From positions 34,027,425 through 34,091,424 of the forward strand of contig CAIIXF020000010.1 in NCBI GenBank assembly GCA_903813345.2: 64,000 bases of DNA, written 5' to 3'. The translations under genes were made by a program, and so were the position numbers. Below, piece by piece: positions 59,848 through 64,000 of this stretch (its first letter is position 1; the number at the start of each line of letters is the position of its first letter). The DNA comes from Owenia fusiformis (Eukaryota; Annelida; Polychaeta; Sabellida; Oweniidae). Below the pieces are notes generated by a model. That model did not search any database. It saw nothing but the letters and a program-made list of their open reading frames with translations, and was not told the DNA's origin.

Positions 59848-62800
59848 GGTTTATTCCCATTTCGCCCCTTCCCATTTCGCCCCTCATTTATTCCCATTTC
59901 GCCCCTGTCCAATTGGCCCTTTCCCATTTTGCCCCTTTGCCATTTCACCCCTTTCCCGTGTTGCCCCCTTCCCATATCGCCCCTTTCCCTTATTACCCCT
60001 TCCCATTTAAGCTCCGCATACTTGAACATCGCATTGACCAATCATATATCTTTTGTTTTAACTTGTGATATGAATGTTCTTGTTAGTAAAAAGTTAGTTA
60101 TAGACAGGAACTTGAAGTGTCCAGTAGGCCATCATTACAATCTACATCCCTGTACGTATCTTGGATTCTCTCAACAACAATACATTGTCATTTCGGCCCT
60201 TCCCAATTTTGACACGTTTTGGACAGTACCGTTGTCCACGTAAATATAGACCGTACTATATATGGTCCCTGGAAAATATTGTCCGGGACTATATTTTCTA
60301 GAAAAACAAGTCCGACTATATTTCCTTAGGTATTTTAGTTCGTTTGCTAGAACTAGATGTCCGGGTGGACAATAAAAACCAAATTATGGTATCTTAAAAG
60401 TCATCCCGGACCATAATTTCTGGTTATAAATTTCCATAGACATGTATTGAACTAATTAATATTTCATTGCCACATAGTCTGGATGTAGAGCCAATAGAGG
60501 TGGAAATGCTTATTATATGAATTTTTTTTGCATTATCTGTCTGAACATGATATCCATATTCAGAAACTGCCGGATGCCCAACGGGCATCCTTGAGAAATT
60601 TTTTGGGTGGCCATTTTGAATTTTCACACGTTTTATGTATTTTAGCCAGCATATTAGAACAGAAAACTAGCATACACATAAACATATCTTGCTGTTTTTT
60701 CTATAAAGCTACGTTCACACCAACGCCGCTTTGATGGCGCTTTAAAGCGGCTTGTAAAGCGGCACCAAAGCGTAACAAAGTTTGATTAAAGCGTCGGGGT
60801 CGTAATAGGTAGTAGAAAAGCTCGGAGTTAAGCGGGATATTCGGCAAGAGCACTAAAAATTTAAACTGTTCAAGCTACCGTCGTGCACATGTGCATCAGA
60901 AGGCAATGTATTTAGAACTGGGCGATGTTCATGCTCCAAGGCATCTTTATCATGTACATTGTTCTGTGTTTGCAAGGGGAATGAATGCAATAACCAACAT
61001 ACAAATATAGTAACTGAACAGGAATTGGAAGAAACTGATGAGGATTTATTGAGGATAATCCTTGATGAAATCTTAGTAAAAGAAGATAATTCATAAATTC
61101 AAGATATATGTAGCACCAAGAAATGACCCTTGTGGGACATCATTATAATTATGTAGAAACTTTTTACTCATTTCAGATATAATATATGTGAGAAAAAGAT
61201 CATAATCAGATGTATTTAGTATTATTTATTGATAATTTTGTAGGAAACACTAATATCAATTTGATATTATCAAAGAATGAGACATTTCATAAATTGTAAG
61301 GTTGGCGGCCATCTTGTATTTTTTTTTTTTTTGTCAAGAAAATTTCTGGAACCTAACATATTGGTATACATCATATTAAAACTCTATTATAGAAAAAACA
61401 GCAAGACTTGTTTATGTGTATGCTAGTTTTCTGTTCTAATATGCTGGCTAAAATACATAAAACGTGTGAAAATTCAAAATGGCCGCCAAAAAAATTCCTC
61501 AAGGATGCCCGTTGGGTATCCGACAGTTTCTGAATATGGATATCATGTTTAAATAGAAAATGCAAAAAAGTTCATATAATAAGCATTTCCACCTTCACTT
61601 AAAATATGGCACTTCACATCCGGACTAATACAAGAAAGTTCATGAAATACTGCTACGTCATATTGTATACCAGTCACAAGTGGAATGTCCCATTCAAGGC
61701 TCCGTGTTAAGTACTTTTCAATATCATGTCTCAAACCATTTAATTAAACCAGAGAAATAATGAAATATATTCGATGATCTTTTGTCAATTTTACCAGATT
61801 ATTTGGCTGTGAAATTAGAACATAATGATACGACGTCAGATACTGTAGCCTACATCACGGCATTTTACTACACTTTAGCATGCGTACCTACTTTTAAAAC
61901 CTGATCTTGGCAACAAAATACTACTTTTCTACAATTTTTCGTCAACAGATATGAATATATGTCCATCTCATATTAAGCTCATCAAAATGCACGATCATTA
62001 ATTTTTGAAATTCTAAAATGAGGATCACGCACTCCTTGTAATATGATTTTATACGCTTTAAAACAGGGTGTCGACTGTAACATTTTGAAAAATAATGATT
62101 CAAATTTTAGACTGAGTAAAATAATCCCACATGTATCTTTTTCAGATTTTCACAATATTTCAATCAGCCAATTTAAAAAAGGAGTGGTTTCTGTGCACAG
62201 TGCAACAATGCTCATTTAACGCTAATATGTTCGATCAAAAAGTGTCGACAAACCGAATTTCAAAGCAACCGCTGGAGGATATATTCATCAATAACAATAA
62301 AATCGTTTGCCAGAGGCGATTTACTTTTTATCACACCCTAAAAGTACACCGAAATCTTCATTTTCATCTAACAGATCAAAAAGTGTCGACAAACCAAATT
62401 TCAAAACAACCGCTGGGGGATATATTCATCAATAACAATAAAATTGTTTGCCAGAGGTGATTTACTTTTTTATCATACCCTAAAAGTACACCGAATTCTT
62501 CATTTTTGCTGTATGTGTGGCTAGCTGTTTCAGTTCATAACAAAAATATGCTTAGGCTGTCAGTGTGCGAACAAATTTTGTCATTTAAAGTTACAAGTGC
62601 GTTTTATTTGATTTCTCACTCCCTTAAACTTTGATTCAAATCGTGTAAAGTGGAGGGAAACCTACTAGAAATAGTATTATATAGCTTTATTTTAAAAAAT
62701 ACCAACCCGGAAAACAACCGGGTTTTTAATTCAAATTCAGCCCGAAAAAACGGAAAATCTAATAAAAATGAGCCCGGATTAAACCCGGAATCTTTTTTTA

Positions 62801-63119
62801 TACAACCCGGACTTTTTTAAATCAACCCAAAATTTCGATCATTCGTAGGGGGCATAATGGGACAGGGGCGAAATGGAACAGGGGCGAAATGGGAAAGGGG
62901 CAATTTGGGAAAGGGCCGAAATGGGAAGGGGCGAAATGGGAATAAATGGGAAGGGGGCTTAATGGGACGGGGGCCAAATGGGAAAGGGGCAATTTGTGAA
63001 AGGGGCAAAATGGGAAGGGGCCAAATGGGTAGGGGCCAAATGGGAAGGGGCCAAATGGGAATAAATGAGGGGCGAAATGGGAAGGGGCAAAGTGGGAAGG
63101 GGCGAAATGGGAAGACACC
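59848..63119. mobile_element. 3272-bp Foldback-like element with minisatellite ends
   Basis: The left end (59848-60012) is an array of TTCCCATTTCGCCCC-like units. The right end (62850-63119) is the same array inverted. CTTGGTATC flanks both ends (59839-59847 and 63120-63128). The interior carries a second inverted pair (60498-60708 and 61383-61595) and a ~144-bp tandem duplication (62233-62520). No transposase was recognised. Terminal inverted repeats built from short tandem repeats plus a 9-bp target duplication are hallmarks of Foldback elements of Drosophila. Confidence 0.75.
62233..62520. repeat. ~144-bp tandem duplication
   Basis: Two adjacent copies share ATCAAAAAGTGTCGACAAAC and GATATATTCATCAATAACAA. 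Both are open in the same frame but have no known motif. Confidence 0.85.
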
Positions 63120-63332
63120 CTTGGTATCATATGTTCGGAATGAAATGAAACATCTATCCGAACCTCATTGGAACAAAACGACATAAACACACCGTGTTTA
63201 GGTCCCTCAATATTGTAATAGTACAAAGGAACGTTTGGTTGATTTTAAAAAAGTATCTTGTTAATGAAATAAAAGGTTTATCTTAATTTTTATTTATTTT
63301 GGGGGGTTTTGTTTTAATTTTTTGAATACTTT
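63120..63332. repeat. Right flank repeat of the Foldback-like element
   Basis: 63120-63190 continues the repeat seen unbroken near 32470-32543 in reverse. 63191-63332 is AT-rich with nothing recognised. Confidence 0.7.
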
Positions 63333-63794
63333 TTGTTAATTCAATCAAAATTTCCTAGTATTGAAAGGTCTAAGAAAATGTTGTATATGCTATTTTGTTC
63401 CAACAAGGTTCGGAAAGACATTTTATATCATTCTCAAGAATTGGTAGAAAGGAACAAAAAATTTAATCGACTAAGATCTGGCCTCTTATTAAAATCACAC
63501 CTTTATGCTCACAACTTCAAAGACATTACTGATCCTTTGTGCCATTGTGGTGTACCAATGACAACCATGCATTTTCTTTTAAAATGCCCACTGCTACAGA
63601 ATGAAAGAAACAACCTTATTGCAGGCCTTCGTACTTACAATTTAAGTGACTTGTTCAATAATTACAACTTGAACGACAAATTACAATTTTTACTGTTTGG
63701 AAACACTAACCTGGATGCTGCTATGAATGAAGCTTTAATTCATATTGTTAGCTATTATATACATACAAGTCTTGTTTTATTATCTATCTAGTAG
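63333..63794 (+). mobile_element. LINE C-terminal fragment
   Basis: A frame of 152 codons contains RLRSGLLLKSHLYAHN, LCHCGVPMTTMHFLLKCP and LLFGNTNL. This is the tail of a non-LTR retrotransposon reverse-transcriptase protein, with the same CxCG..HFLxxCP signature as 53381-53689. The frame runs unbroken to its stop, so this copy is younger than the other LINE pieces here. The rest of the element is not in the window. Confidence 0.8.
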
Positions 63795-64000
63795 TAATTT
63801 GACAAGTCCTTTTTTCTGCAATGACCGACTTATTTTTCAAGTTCCGTTAACACCCCGGCCCATGGGATAACCTTCAGGTATTTTGAAATAACCTAAACAA
63901 ATTCTTCCTATTTCAATATCTAATATCTACATGCATATATAATATATATATATATTAAATTGCCGCTAATGTTAGAAAAACCTTGGCAATTAGTAATTAT
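63795..64000. other. LINE 3' flank, AT-rich
   Basis: Includes a short TA microsatellite (about 63938-63955). Nothing else recognised. Confidence 0.4.

Noticed and set aside
60528-61565. Similar peptides encoded by both arms of the inverted pair inside the Foldback-like element
   Set aside because: The similarity follows from the arms being recent inverted copies. There is no known motif and the frames end at the arm boundaries.
62822-63226. Long Pro- and Gly-rich frames on both strands
   Set aside because: They are translations of the minisatellite array, whose unit length keeps frames open.

Overview
The window is animal genomic DNA: AT-rich, with split genes carrying GT-AG introns, TATA promoters, a Golgi-type glycosyltransferase, and a very high density of DNA-transposon and LINE debris. 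Gene content (a secreted serine beta-lactamase-like family and a GT14 core-2/I-branching enzyme) and repeat style fit a marine invertebrate. A bivalve or another lophotrochozoan is my best guess, from general impression only. I saw no bacterial features, and no LTR retrovirus-like or Polinton-like element that I could recognise.

Layout. 1-8.2 kb is gene-free: small inverted-repeat elements, a 1-kb Tc1/mariner-type element and a 55-bp minisatellite (5078-5908). 8.3-9.6 kb holds an intronless glycosyltransferase (GCNT1/3/4-like), split into two frames by one frameshift. 9.6-13.4 kb is gene-free apart from a Harbinger-type MITE. 13.4-43.1 kb is a recent tandem duplication of a five-exon secreted beta-lactamase-like gene: copy A (15235-24311), a fragment of a third copy C (26452-27135) and copy B (29447-43051). 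Exons of A and B are nearly identical, with matching phases and TATA boxes. Their introns have since been invaded independently, so each copy supplies the empty site for insertions in the other. B's intron 4 is a layered pile: a LINE 3' end broken by a 1.86-kb DNA transposon, a Harbinger-type MITE and a cluster of GC-rich foldback elements.

43.1-64 kb has no intact gene that I can support. It contains a 100-bp minisatellite that supplies the stop codon of gene B, a second ~1-kb Tc1-type element, several TTAA-flanked palindromes, a decayed Cys-rich coding exon on the minus strand (51980-52443), LINE fragments, a tRNA-like sequence inside a 230-bp terminal-inverted-repeat element, and a 3.27-kb Foldback-like element (59848-63119). 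The ends of that element are inverted minisatellite arrays and it is flanked by a 9-bp duplication of a site found unoccupied near 32.54 kb.

How the genes relate: A and B are duplicate secreted hydrolases driven by copies of the same promoter. The glycosyltransferase upstream is unrelated in pathway. Most of the biology on show is the repeat history. The structure most worth pursuing is the 59.8-63.1 kb element.
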